The notes beneath the pieces are model-generated. The model was not told the DNA's origin and searched no databases. It saw only the letters and a list, made by a program, of their open reading frames with translations. 64,000 bases of DNA from JBAZMA01 sp041649995 (GTDB taxonomy: Bacteria; Omnitrophota; Gorgyraeia; Velamenicoccales; Velamenicoccaceae), in assembly GCA_041649995.1 (NCBI GenBank), contig JBAZMA010000011.1, positions 1 through 64,000 of the forward strand, written 5' to 3'. The position numbers were made by a program, and so were the translations under genes. Of the stretch, positions 24,828 through 32,881 are shown one piece after another (within the stretch, counting starts at the first letter, position 1; each line of letters opens with the position of its first letter).

Positions 24828-25591
24828 TATGTGTTCTTGGATTCCTCCCTTGACGCCGCCTTCCTGGCTTCCTGGGCGTTCAGGACAAGCATCGCCTTGT
24901 GCAGCTTGTTTTTCAGGCTTCCGTCGATAACAAGGCCCCCCAGTTTCAGGACCATGCCCATGATGAGGCCCGGATCCACGCTCTCATCGATCGGCAGGTT
25001 GTGCCCCAGGCGGGAAAAAAGCACTTCGCTGAACTTCTTTTTTTCTTCCGGGCTCAGCGGCACGGAACTGGAAACCTCCGCGCGGGTCGCCCTGATCGCC
25101 AGCCGCTCCTTGTCCACCTGGCCCAAATCGTCGATCAATTCGTCGATCAATTCGCGGTGGAACCTCTCCTGGCCTTCCGAGGAAAATATCAATCCGATCA
25201 GTTCCCGCGCCAGGCCGATGGCCTTCTTTTCTGTTTCCGCGCGGACTTCAATTTCAATTTTCTTTGCGCGTTCCTGCGTTTCGGCGATGATCTTTTTGGC
25301 CTGGGCCTGGGCCTGCTCGACAGCCTCAAGGCCGACTTTTTCAGCAGCCTGGCGGGCCTCTTCCAGTATGGCCTTGGCCGTTTCCTTGCTGCGGGCGATC
25401 TCGTTCTCGGCCTGGATACGGGCCTTTTCGATCTCCTTGGTCAGCACTTCTTCCTTCTCAAGGCTTTCCTGATGCAAGACCTGAAGCCTGCCAAGGGCGT
25501 TTTTAAGCTGGGAGCCGAAAAAAAACCTCAGCAGGATAATAATGACGACAAACGTCATCACCTGCAATAAGACCAGCTTCAGTAAATCCAA
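24827..25591 (-). CDS. ATP synthase b-delta fusion subunit
   Basis: 254 aa. Residues 1-25 are a membrane helix (LKLVLLQVMTFVVIIILLRF) followed by a long b-type coiled coil with Ala/Glu/Lys heptads (AKAILEEARQAAEKVGLEAV). From about residue 150 a delta-like region appears (PLSPEEKKKFSEVLFSRLGH; ESVDPGLIMGMVLKLGGLVI, DGSLKNKLHKAML), the latter being the conserved delta C-terminal motif. Stator function, anchoring F1 to the membrane. Fusions of this kind are known in Actinobacteria; here it explains why there is no separate atpH. Confidence 0.85.
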   Translation of the reverse strand: MDLLKLVLLQVMTFVVIIILLRFFFGSQLKNALGRLQVLHQESLEKEEVLTKEIEKARIQAENEIARSKETAKAILEEARQAAEKVGLEAVEQAQAQAKKIIAETQERAKKIEIEVRAETEKKAIGLARELIGLIFSSEGQERFHRELIDELIDDLGQVDKERLAIRATRAEVSSSVPLSPEEKKKFSEVLFSRLGHNLPIDESVDPGLIMGMVLKLGGLVIDGSLKNKLHKAMLVLNAQEARKAASREESKNT

Positions 25592-25630
25592 AAGTCCTCC
25601 GAATTAGTCGAGCTTATGGCCTTGAAAAAA

Positions 25631-25840
25631 TTATTTAAAGAGATTGTAGATGATGACCAGCGCGATGACCGCGATCCCCTCGGCGAACAAAAACGCGAAC
25701 ATCATGGCCACCATGATTTTCGGAGAAGCGGAAGGATTGCGGCCGAGCGCGCGGATGGCGGCGTATCCCACCAAGGCAATGATGAGCGATGGCCCGAGCG
25801 TGCTGATGAACATGATGATCGCTATGGTCAGATTTTTCAT
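25631..25840 (-). CDS. atpE: ATP synthase subunit c
   Basis: 69 aa, two membrane helices joined by the polar loop RALGRNPSAS. Helix 2 carries the ion-binding Glu in FAFLFAEGIAVIALVII. Helix 1 lacks the Gln and helix 2 lacks the following Ser/Thr that mark sodium-type rings, so proton coupling is the simpler reading. Starts with a weak ribosome site 6 bases after the epsilon stop. Confidence 0.92.
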   Translation of the reverse strand: MKNLTIAIIMFISTLGPSLIIALVGYAAIRALGRNPSASPKIMVAMMFAFLFAEGIAVIALVIIYNLFK

Positions 25841-25846
25841 GCCGTT

Positions 25847-26140
25847 CTATTCCACCAGGATTACGAGTTCGTTGTTTCCCGCGAAGCGCGCCACGCCGCG
25901 CTGGATCTTGAAGGGTTTCATTTCGTGGATCTCCCCATGCCTGCCTCCGGCCTCGCCCCGATGGCCAAAACCGATCCTGCGGGCCAGGGGCACCAGCCGG
26001 ATAAACCCCTGTTTCAACGCCACAAAGATCGGCTCATGATAATCCATCAGGCTGATCTCCCCGCCGCATGCCGGAAGCACCGCCATCGAGATGACCCCTT
26101 CGAACAATTTTTCCTGCGCGTTCAAGATCTGTATTTTCAT
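25847..26140 (-). CDS. atpC: ATP synthase epsilon subunit, N-terminal domain only
   Basis: 97 aa from ATG 26140 (MKIQILNAQEKLFEGVISMA). An upstream TTG at 26173 is possible but lacks a site. The beta-sandwich segments VLPACGGEISLMDYHEPIFV and ARFAGNNELVILVE match the epsilon N-domain. The protein ends there: the C-terminal helical hairpin that inhibits ATP hydrolysis in many species is absent. It stands first among the synthase genes, whereas it is normally last. Confidence 0.8.
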   Translation of the reverse strand: MKIQILNAQEKLFEGVISMAVLPACGGEISLMDYHEPIFVALKQGFIRLVPLARRIGFGHRGEAGGRHGEIHEMKPFKIQRGVARFAGNNELVILVE

Positions 26141-26188
26141 GCTCGACAAACGCCTCGGCCATACCCCGGTCAAAAGAGGCTTTTCCCC

Positions 26189-27076
26189 TCATTTCGCCAT
26201 ACACACCTTATTCTTACCCGTGGTCTTGGCCTCATAAAGGGCCTTGTCCGCCTTGTCTATCAACTGGTCTTTTTCCTTTGTGTCGGTCGGGAATTCAGAC
26301 ACCCCCATGCTGATTGTCGACGGAAGGCTTAGCCGGATAAGGTTCAGCAGCCGTTCGCACGCCAGGCGGGCGCCCTCCTTGTTCGTCTCGATCAAAAGGA
26401 TACAGAACTCTTCGCCGCCGTAACGAAACACCATATCCAGGGTTCGCAGCGAACGCACAAGCAGATTCGTGAGCCCTTTGAGCAATTCATCGCCGGCCAT
26501 ATGCCCGTGGGTATCGTTGTATTTTTTGAAATTATCCACATCGATCATGACCAAAGAAAGGTTTTGAGGATAACGGCGGGCCCGCGCCAGCTCCCTGTCG
26601 AGAACTTCATGGAGATAGCGATGGTTGTAAACACCGGTCAGTCCGTCCAGGATGGAGAGGTCATAATAGTAGGACTTCTTGTCGGCCTCATTCATCAAAA
26701 AATAACGTTCGACGGCATGCTCGACGACAATTCTGATTTCGCTGGGATTGAAAGGCTTGGTGATATAACCGAAAGCGCCGTTTTCCATCGCCTCGATCGC
26801 GGAATTGATGAACAGGTAGGGCGTGATGACGACGACGCTGATCCTGGCATCGATATTTTTGATGGCCCGGACCAGCTCAACGCCTCCCATATCCGGCATC
26901 CGCAGCTCGCTGATGACAACGGCGCACTTGAGGTCTTTGAGGATTTGAAGCCCTTCCTTGGCGGAAGAGGCGAGATTGACGTTATACCCGGCCGCGTAAA
27001 GCACGGCCCCCAGCTTTTCGCTGGCTTGCTTCTCATCTTCTATTAAAAGGATCTCCGTATTCTGACCCTGCGGCAT
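26189..27076 (-). CDS. REC-GGDEF protein with Glu at the phospho-acceptor site
   Basis: 295 aa. Receiver domain at 8-125: acidic pair IEDE, conserved Thr in VVVITPYL, conserved Lys in GYITKPFN. The phospho-acceptor position (normally DLRMP) reads ELRMPDMGG, with codon GAG. GGDEF domain at about 140-293: DGLTGVYNHRYLHEVLDREL, IDVDNFKKYND, signature RYGGEEF, so diguanylate cyclase activity should be intact. Glu can mimic phospho-Asp, so the enzyme may be constitutively on; that is inference. A GGGGG site precedes ATG 27076, and the gene lies 48 bases before the ATP synthase run in the same direction. Confidence 0.9.
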   Translation of the reverse strand: MPQGQNTEILLIEDEKQASEKLGAVLYAAGYNVNLASSAKEGLQILKDLKCAVVISELRMPDMGGVELVRAIKNIDARISVVVITPYLFINSAIEAMENGAFGYITKPFNPSEIRIVVEHAVERYFLMNEADKKSYYYDLSILDGLTGVYNHRYLHEVLDRELARARRYPQNLSLVMIDVDNFKKYNDTHGHMAGDELLKGLTNLLVRSLRTLDMVFRYGGEEFCILLIETNKEGARLACERLLNLIRLSLPSTISMGVSEFPTDTKEKDQLIDKADKALYEAKTTGKNKVCMAK

Positions 27077-27249
27077 ATGGCCCCCTGGATTCGTCCCCTG
27101 AATAAATCTACGCGCGCCGGCTTTTTCGCGGCGCTACATCTTAAAAATTTCCAAAATCCCAGCGGCCCGTCCCCACCAGCACTCTGGATCGGATACGCCA
27201 GGATTTTTTCGCTGCTGACACAAAGGGTTCTATATTTCTTCTTATTATT

Positions 27250-27278
27250 ATAATAAAAGGATTAATACCTTCCGTCAA
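27250..27278 (-). promoter_or_regulatory. Sigma70-type promoter for the REC-GGDEF/ATP synthase operon
   Basis: On the minus strand TTGACG (27278-27273), a 17-base spacer and TATTAT (27255-27250). Transcription would begin near 27243, giving a 5' leader of about 165 bases before the ATG at 27076. No known riboswitch was recognised in the leader. Confidence 0.6.
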
Positions 27279-27321
27279 CTGTTTTCCCCTCGCTGACGAC
27301 AAAAAAATCTCTTAAATTCGC

Positions 27322-27350
27322 TTGACATGGCGCCATTTCCTCTGTAAAAT
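27322..27350 (+). promoter_or_regulatory. Sigma70 promoter of tRNA-Glu
   Basis: TTGACA (27322-27327), 17-base spacer, TAAAAT (27345-27350). It is near consensus and lies 57 bases before the tRNA 5' end. It is divergent from the minus-strand promoter at 27250-27278. Confidence 0.8.
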
Positions 27351-27376
27351 TTCCGCACAATAGGATGGAAATTCCT

Positions 27377-27401
27377 AAGCCGGCTTGAAGGCCGGTTTTT
27401 T
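27377..27401 (+). terminator. Intrinsic terminator/attenuator between promoter and tRNA-Glu
   Basis: Stem AAGCCGGC with GCCGGTTT (one G-T pair), loop TTGAAG, then a T run to 27401. It ends 6 bases before the mature tRNA. It may attenuate tRNA transcription, act as a processing signal, or be left over from a lost gene. Confidence 0.65.
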
Positions 27402-27406
27402 AGCCT

Positions 27407-27481
27407 GTCCCCATCGTCTAGTCTGGCCTAGGACACGAGCTTTTCAAGCTTGCGACACCGGTTCGAATCCGGTTGGGGACG
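27407..27481 (+). tRNA. tRNA-Glu(TTC)
   Basis: 75 nt. Acceptor GTCCCCA pairs with TGGGGAC, discriminator G, no encoded CCA. Anticodon stem CGAGC/GCTTG with loop TTTTCAA gives anticodon TTC. T arm is ACCGG-TTCGAAT-CCGGT. The sequence closely follows bacterial tRNA-Glu. It has its own promoter and terminator. Confidence 0.96.
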
Positions 27482-27492
27482 TGGATACAACA

Positions 27493-27522
27493 GAGACCCG
27501 GTTTTCCGGGTCTCTTTTTTTT
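27493..27522 (+). terminator. Intrinsic terminator of tRNA-Glu
   Basis: Perfect 9-bp stem GAGACCCGG / CCGGGTCTC with TTTT loop followed by eight T residues. Confidence 0.93.
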
Positions 27523-27534
27523 GAGCGCCCGCTC

Positions 27535-27840
27535 CTGTCCGCCTTCAGATTTCTGACTTCTGGCTTCTGCTTTTGCTATATGCTCTTCGCTCTTAGCCCT
27601 AAGCCCATTCTTCATTCATAATTCTTAATTTTTAATTATTCTTCGTCCTTCGTGCTTTCGTGCTTTCGTGCTTTCGTCCCTCGGTTTCGGTGGACTGTGG
27701 CCCGTGGCCTCCTCGACTGATTCCGTCCCTCGTGCTTTCGGAGTTCTGAAGTCAGCTGTCAGATTTCCGGCTTATGGCTTCTGTTTTTGCCATAAGCCCT
27801 TCGCCATACGCTATAAGCCCGTTCTTCATTCTCTTTGCCT
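27535..27840. repeat. Dispersed intergenic repeat (copy 3, two tandem units)
   Basis: About 300 bases with two successive rounds of the same word order: TTCTGACTTCTGGCTTCTG, CTTTTGCTATATGCTCTTCG, CTTAGCCCTAAGCCCATTC, TTAATTTTTAATT, then CCTTCGTGCTTTCG. The 9-base unit CGTGCTTTC is repeated in tandem around 27653-27680. No gene on either strand. It ends about 55 bases before the FIST gene. Confidence 0.7.
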
Positions 27841-27894
27841 CTTTGGCACGTTTTATTTGTTGCGCCTTGGTGAATTTTTTGTTATGTTGAACAC

Positions 27895-29103
27895 ATGGAG
27901 TCCTTTGTCGGCGTCGGATTCAGCGAAAAAAAAGACCCTTTCCTGGCCGCTTCTGAGGCCGCGAAGCTGGCCCTTTACCAAATCCACCACCGCCCCATCT
28001 CTTTTGCCTTCCTTTTTTCGACCATCCACTTTGCCCACCCGCGCGTGCTTGACGGGATCCACTATGCCCTGGGCAATGTGAAACTCCTGGGCTGCACCGG
28101 GGCCGGAGTCATCACATCGGATGCCGTCAGAAAATACGGCGTGGGCCTGATGCTCATCAGCATGGAAAAGATCCATTTCGGACGGGCGGTTAAAACCGGC
28201 ATCCAGGGGAAAAGCGCCCGGGAAGCCGGGGAAGAATTCGCGCGGCTGGCCTTGAAGGACCTCGGGACCACGCAACGGGATCTGGCCCTGATCTTTTCCG
28301 ACGGGATGATTGAAAACGGTTCCGACCTCCTCAAGGGCATCAAGGATATCATGGGTCTGAGTTTTCCGATCATCGGCGCCTCCAGCGGCGACAATTTCTG
28401 TTTTCATAAGACCTATCAGTACTTCGACAGGACGGTTTTAACGGACAGCGTCATCGGCATGGTCTTTTCGGGAGAAAATGTTTTCGGGATGGGATTGCGG
28501 CACGGATGGAAACCTTTGGGCAGGCCGCACACGATCACGGAAGTCAAAGGCAACCTCATCCGGACCATAGAGAATAAACCGGCGGTCGCCATCTACGAAG
28601 AATATTTTGGCAAAAGCCGCAAAGAGATCGAAAAAACGCTCATTGAAATGAGCATTTACTACCCCCTGGGGATTTACGTTCCCGGGGAAACCGAATATCT
28701 CCTGCGCAACATCCTGAGGATCGACGAGGACGGAGGATTGCTCTGTCAGGGAGACGCGCCGGCCGGCAGCGAAGTCAGGCTCATGATGGGGACCAAAGAC
28801 TGGGCCCTGGAGGCGGGAAGCCAGGCGGCCAGGGAAGCCAAAGAAGCCCTGAAAGGCAGAGAGGCCAAGGCGGTCCTTATCTTTGAATCGATCTCCCGCA
28901 ATAAACTCCTGGGAAGATTGACGGAAAAAGAATTGGCGCGCGTTAAAAAAGAATTCGGGGATGTCCCCATACTCGGCATTTGCAGCTACGGCGAACAGGC
29001 CCCTTTGAAATCGCTGGAACATTACGGAGAGACGTATTTTCATAATGAAACGCTGGCCGTCCTGGCCATAGGAGAACCTCATGCCCCCGACAAGCACGTT
29101 TAA
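27895..29103 (+). CDS. FIST-domain sensor protein
   Basis: 402 aa, no signal peptide. FIST_N at about 25-220 (LLGCTGAGVITSDAV, ALIFSDGMIENGSDLLKGIK, FPIIGASSGDNFCFHKTYQY) and FIST_C at about 225-385 (AIYEEYFGK, VPILGICSYGEQAPL, HNETLAVLAIG). FIST proteins are cytoplasmic ligand sensors usually encoded beside kinases or c-di-GMP enzymes; some (NosP) bind haem and nitric oxide. It overlaps the downstream kinase gene by 23 bases, so the pair is coupled. The ligand cannot be read from the sequence. Confidence 0.9.
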   Translation: MESFVGVGFSEKKDPFLAASEAAKLALYQIHHRPISFAFLFSTIHFAHPRVLDGIHYALGNVKLLGCTGAGVITSDAVRKYGVGLMLISMEKIHFGRAVKTGIQGKSAREAGEEFARLALKDLGTTQRDLALIFSDGMIENGSDLLKGIKDIMGLSFPIIGASSGDNFCFHKTYQYFDRTVLTDSVIGMVFSGENVFGMGLRHGWKPLGRPHTITEVKGNLIRTIENKPAVAIYEEYFGKSRKEIEKTLIEMSIYYPLGIYVPGETEYLLRNILRIDEDGGLLCQGDAPAGSEVRLMMGTKDWALEAGSQAAREAKEALKGREAKAVLIFESISRNKLLGRLTEKELARVKKEFGDVPILGICSYGEQAPLKSLEHYGETYFHNETLAVLAIGEPHAPDKHV

Positions 29104-30604
29104 CGCCCCCACGACCCTTGAGATCGCCATCAGCTATCTCGGAATGATCGGCATGATCGCCGTCATCGTCCTGGTCATCGTCCTGGTCTTTAAAATGGAA
29201 AAGATCAAGGAACTCCTGTCCCAGACCGCCAGGTTAAAAAGGGCGTTCGATGAACTGGACGGACAGGCCAAACTGATCGTGCAGACGGACGTCGAACTGC
29301 ACAAAACCCAGGAAGAACTGGACAAAAAGGTCGCAGGCCTCGTCACGCTCCAGAAACTCACGCGCCTGCTTGCCACAACGCTCGACGAAGAAGAGCTTTT
29401 CAAAAAACTGGACGAAAAACACGTGACGGAACTCGGATTTGACCGCGCCCTGGCCTTTTGCCGCGACGAAACCAAAACCTTCCGCCTCAAGGCCGCCATC
29501 GGTTATAACGTGGAAGAAGCCGAACGCATCCAGAAACTGATCACGGGCATGCCGCTGATCATGGATATCGTCATGAATAAACAAAAGGTCCTCTCGACCG
29601 CGGACATGGACCGCGCCAGCAAAGAAAGCCCGCATCTGCTGTCCATGCTCAACCTCTCCTCTTTTGTCTGCGCGCCCATCACACAGAAGGAAGGGCCCAT
29701 CGGCCTTCTTTTGATGGGCAGCGAATCCCCTTACACCCGCCTCACGGAAGGCGACAAAGACCTTGTTTACATCCTGGCCACGCAGATCGGCCAGACGCTG
29801 GAAAACGCCAAACTTTTTGAAGAGACGTGGCGCGCGCAGCAGGAACTGGAACACAAAATCCAGCAGAGGACCCGGGAACTCTCCGCGGCCCTGGAAGAGA
29901 TCAAGGTCATCAGCAAAAGAAAATCGGATTTCATCTCCGCGGTTTCGCACGAGCTCAGGACACCCCTGACGTCCATCAAGGGTTACGCTTCGATCCTGGC
30001 CGCAGGAAAACTCGGAGAACTGCCTCCTCAGGCCAAGGAAAGAGTGGAAAAGATCAACAAACATTCCGACAGCCTTTCCCAGCTGATCAACGGCCTCCTG
30101 GATATTTCCCGCATTGAATCCGGACGCCAGGAGATGAAGCTGGAGCCGATCGACCTGAAATCCCTGGCTCAATCCTTAGGCGACATGCTGGCGCCGCCGA
30201 TCAAAGACAAAAATATCGAACTGGTCATCGATATGCCTGAGGGATTAGCCCCAGTCAGCGCGGACAAAAGCCAGCTGGAAAGGATCTTCATCAACCTCAT
30301 CGGCAACGCCATCAAATTCACGCCTGTCGGAGGCCGCATCGGGATCGCAGCCAGGACTGTTGAGAACGACGGGTCTATCCGGGTCTCGGTGAGCGATAAC
30401 GGCATCGGCATCAGCGAACACGACCTCAGAAAACTGGGCGAAGAATTTTTCCGCGTGGACAACGAAGTCAACCAGAAGGTCAAAGGCACAGGGCTGGGCA
30501 TCGCCCTGGTCAAACATATCGTGGAGGCCCACAAAGGGCAGTTCAGCATCTCAAGCCAGCTGAACAAGGGCAGCACCTTTTCCTTCACCCTGCCCAAGGC
30601 TTAA
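29081..30604 (+). CDS. GAF-domain sensor histidine kinase
   Basis: 507 aa. N-terminal membrane helix (LGMIGMIAVIVLVIVLVFKM), coiled coil, GAF domain at about 88-245 (LDEEELFKKLDEKHVTELGF; APITQKEGPIGLLLMGSESP), a second coiled coil, then HisKA with phospho-His in FISAVSHELRTPLTSIKGYA. HATPase has N-box FINLIGNAIKFTP, G1 VSDNGIGI and G2 GTGLGIALVKH. No HAMP. Likely receives the FIST signal and passes phosphate to the receivers encoded directly downstream. Confidence 0.93.
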   Translation: MPPTSTFNAPTTLEIAISYLGMIGMIAVIVLVIVLVFKMEKIKELLSQTARLKRAFDELDGQAKLIVQTDVELHKTQEELDKKVAGLVTLQKLTRLLATTLDEEELFKKLDEKHVTELGFDRALAFCRDETKTFRLKAAIGYNVEEAERIQKLITGMPLIMDIVMNKQKVLSTADMDRASKESPHLLSMLNLSSFVCAPITQKEGPIGLLLMGSESPYTRLTEGDKDLVYILATQIGQTLENAKLFEETWRAQQELEHKIQQRTRELSAALEEIKVISKRKSDFISAVSHELRTPLTSIKGYASILAAGKLGELPPQAKERVEKINKHSDSLSQLINGLLDISRIESGRQEMKLEPIDLKSLAQSLGDMLAPPIKDKNIELVIDMPEGLAPVSADKSQLERIFINLIGNAIKFTPVGGRIGIAARTVENDGSIRVSVSDNGIGISEHDLRKLGEEFFRVDNEVNQKVKGTGLGIALVKHIVEAHKGQFSISSQLNKGSTFSFTLPKA

Positions 30605-30698
30605 GGACTTAGGAAAAGAACGTTGTTTTTTTAAAAAATATGATAAGATAAAGACATCAATCTTCCGACGCACAGCGACAGCCAATCTAGGAGAGCCA

Positions 30699-31445
30699 AT
30701 GGGAAATAAAAAAAGAATACTGGTCATAGACGATGAATCGGATATCAGGGAGATCGTCCGTATCTACCTTGAAGAGGAAGGGTGCGACGTCATCGAGGCC
30801 TCTAACGGCCAGGAAGGCATCCTCAAGGCCCAAAGCCTGAAGCCGGACCTGATCGTCCTGGACATCATGCTGCCGGGCATTAACGGTTTTGAGGTCGCCA
30901 AACATTTGAAAGACGATCCCAATACCCAGGACATCCCCATCATCATCCTCTCCGTCCTCGCCCAGGATTCCCAGTACAGGCAGGGCATTCTGGACTATAT
31001 CTCCAAACCGTTTCGCCAGGAGGAACTCGTGGCCACTGTCCGAAAGATCTTTACCACCGTCAACGGAAAATCGCAGAAAAGGAATATCCTTGTCGTGGAC
31101 GACGATCCGGACATCGTCGACATCATCTCCATCTGCCTCAAAGACAACAATCTCAACCCCTTGAAGGCCTACAACGGGCCGGAGGCCTTGGAAAAGCTTA
31201 AGGCGGAAAACGCGGACCTGATCCTTTTGGATATCAACATGCCCGGCATGAATGGCTTTGAAGTGATCAAACATCTGAAAAATAATCCGAAAACGTGCGA
31301 GATCCCGATTGTTGTTCTGACCGGTACCTACATCTCCGAGGACGACAAGAAGCACGGCGTGACGCTCGGCGTGGCGAAATACCTGACCAAGCCGTTCTCG
31401 GCCGACGATCTCGTCAAAGAAATCAAGGTCGCCCTTCATGTCTAA
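30699..31445 (+). CDS. Double-receiver response regulator
   Basis: 248 aa, two receiver domains and nothing else. REC1 (5-118) has pocket VIDDESD, acceptor LIVLDIMLPGING and Lys in YISKPF; its loop before the Lys is about five residues shorter than usual (SQYRQGILDYISKPF). REC2 (126-245) has VVDDDPD, LILLDINMPGMNG, LTGT and YLTKPF. GGAGAG sits 5 bases before ATG. It overlaps the next REC-GGDEF gene by 8 bases. Probably a phosphate shuttle or sink between the kinase and the cyclase. Confidence 0.92.
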   Translation: MGNKKRILVIDDESDIREIVRIYLEEEGCDVIEASNGQEGILKAQSLKPDLIVLDIMLPGINGFEVAKHLKDDPNTQDIPIIILSVLAQDSQYRQGILDYISKPFRQEELVATVRKIFTTVNGKSQKRNILVVDDDPDIVDIISICLKDNNLNPLKAYNGPEALEKLKAENADLILLDINMPGMNGFEVIKHLKNNPKTCEIPIVVLTGTYISEDDKKHGVTLGVAKYLTKPFSADDLVKEIKVALHV

Positions 31446-32382
31446 ACCGCGCATTATCATCGTTGATGACGACCCCGATATCCGCGACGTCCTGAATCTG
31501 ACCCTCACCGAAGAAGGTTACGAAGTCATGGAGGCGGAAAACGGGGAGGCCGGCGTGGAACTCATCAAGAACAAGACGCCGAACATGGTCATCGTGGACT
31601 ACAAGATGCCCAAGATGACAGGCCCTGAGCTCTGCGCCATCATCAAAAAAGACATCCTCTTAAGCCATCTGCCCATCATCATGCTCACGGGAAAAAGCGA
31701 TGTGAGCGACAAGGTTTCCGGCATCAACGCGGGCGCGGATGACTACCTGGTCAAGCCCTTCGAGCCTCAGGAGCTCCTGGTGCGCATCAAGATGATCCTG
31801 CGGCGCACGGAAAGGGACTTGGACGCCAACCCCCTGACGCGGCTTCCGGGAAACGTTTCCATCCTGACCGAACTGCAGAGCCGCATCGACAAACAGACCC
31901 GCCTGGCCGTCATCTACGCCGACCTGGACAAATTCAAGGTTTATAACGACAAGTACGGCTTCAGTCACGGCGACGAAGTCATCCGGGAAACAGCCCGCCT
32001 CCTGATCCGCTCGACGCAACAATGCGGCAACCCTGATGATTTCATCGGCCATATCGGCGGAGACGATTTCGTGATCGTAACGTCGCCGGAGAAAGCCGAC
32101 ACCATCTGCCAGCAGGTCATTGACGAGTTTGAAAAAATTTCCCCTTCTTTCTATAACGAAACGGACCGGCAGGCGGGCTTTATCATGGGCAAGGACCGCA
32201 AGGGCGTTGAACAGAAATTCGGCCTCCTGTCTATTTCCATGGGCATCGTGAGCAATGAAAACCGCCAGGTCACCCATGTCGCGCAGATCGCCGAGATCGG
32301 CGCGGAGCTCAAAGAAGCGGCCAAACGCATGGAACGATCCAGCTATATCAAGGACAGAAGGACCGACGAAAGACCGGCATAG
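31438..32382 (+). CDS. REC-GGDEF response regulator (GGDDF signature)
   Basis: 314 aa. Receiver at 4-120 with VDDDPD, acceptor MVIVDYKMPKMTG, LTGKSD and YLVKPFEP. GGDEF domain from about 130: NPLTRLPGNVSILTELQSRI, YADLDKFKVYNDKYG, signature GHIGGDDFVIV, SISMGIVSNEN. The signature is GGDDF rather than GG(D/E)EF, so cyclase activity is plausible but not certain. Output end of the FIST-kinase-receiver operon, followed by a strong terminator. Confidence 0.9.
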   Translation: MSKPRIIIVDDDPDIRDVLNLTLTEEGYEVMEAENGEAGVELIKNKTPNMVIVDYKMPKMTGPELCAIIKKDILLSHLPIIMLTGKSDVSDKVSGINAGADDYLVKPFEPQELLVRIKMILRRTERDLDANPLTRLPGNVSILTELQSRIDKQTRLAVIYADLDKFKVYNDKYGFSHGDEVIRETARLLIRSTQQCGNPDDFIGHIGGDDFVIVTSPEKADTICQQVIDEFEKISPSFYNETDRQAGFIMGKDRKGVEQKFGLLSISMGIVSNENRQVTHVAQIAEIGAELKEAAKRMERSSYIKDRRTDERPA

Positions 32383-32407
32383 CCGGCGTCAAAATGTGTC
32401 AGGAACC

Positions 32408-32442
32408 AAAAAACCCGCTCGGAGAAAAGAGTGGGTTTTTTT
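32408..32442 (+). terminator. Intrinsic terminator after the FIST signalling operon
   Basis: Stem AAAACCCGCTC / GAGTGGGTTTT (one G-T pair), loop GGAGAAAA, then a T run. Confidence 0.88.
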
Positions 32443-32454
32443 GTAACGAATGGA

Positions 32455-32780
32455 CTGCCTCAATCATTCTTCATTTTTAATTGTTTTTTCGTCCCTCATC
32501 TTTCGGATTTCCGATTTCCGTCTTCAGATTTCGGCCTTCTGTTTTTGCCATAAGCCCTTCGCCATACGCCATAAGCCATTCTTCATTCTTAATTCTTAAT
32601 TTTTAATTGTTCTTCGTCCCTCGTGCTTTCGGAGTTCTGAAGTCAGATGTCAGACTTCCGGCTTATGTCTTCTGCTTTTGCTATGCTCTTCGCTCTTAGC
32701 CCTAAGCCCATTCTTCACTCTTAATTCTTAATTGTTAATTGTTCTTCGTCCCTCGTGCCTTCGTTACTTCGTCCTTCGGA
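32455..32780. repeat. Dispersed intergenic repeat (copy 4, two tandem units)
   Basis: Same word order as 27535-27840, again two rounds: GCCATAAGCCCTTCGCCATA, CATTCTTCATTCTTAATTC, TTAATTTTTAATTG, TTCGTCCCTCGTGCTTTCGG, AGTTCTGAAGTCAG. Next to it (32780-32880) is more non-coding DNA with AGAGCGAAGCGAACGAACG. No gene seen in the whole interval 32443-32881. Confidence 0.7.
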
Positions 32781-32881
32781 ACGTCCGCACGTCCTGACGT
32801 CCCAGAGAGCGAAGCGAACGAACGTCCTCACGATCATCATCGTTGCTTGGTTCCCCGGCCGGCAGCCCTTATGAATACAAG

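Noticed and set aside
27077..27242. c-di-GMP riboswitch in the leader of the REC-GGDEF gene
   Set aside because: The conserved GEMM-type sequence blocks were not found when reading the minus strand.
27385..27621. 78-codon plus-strand frame across tRNA-Glu
   Set aside because: It reads through the tRNA, its terminator and the intergenic repeat, so it is not a gene.
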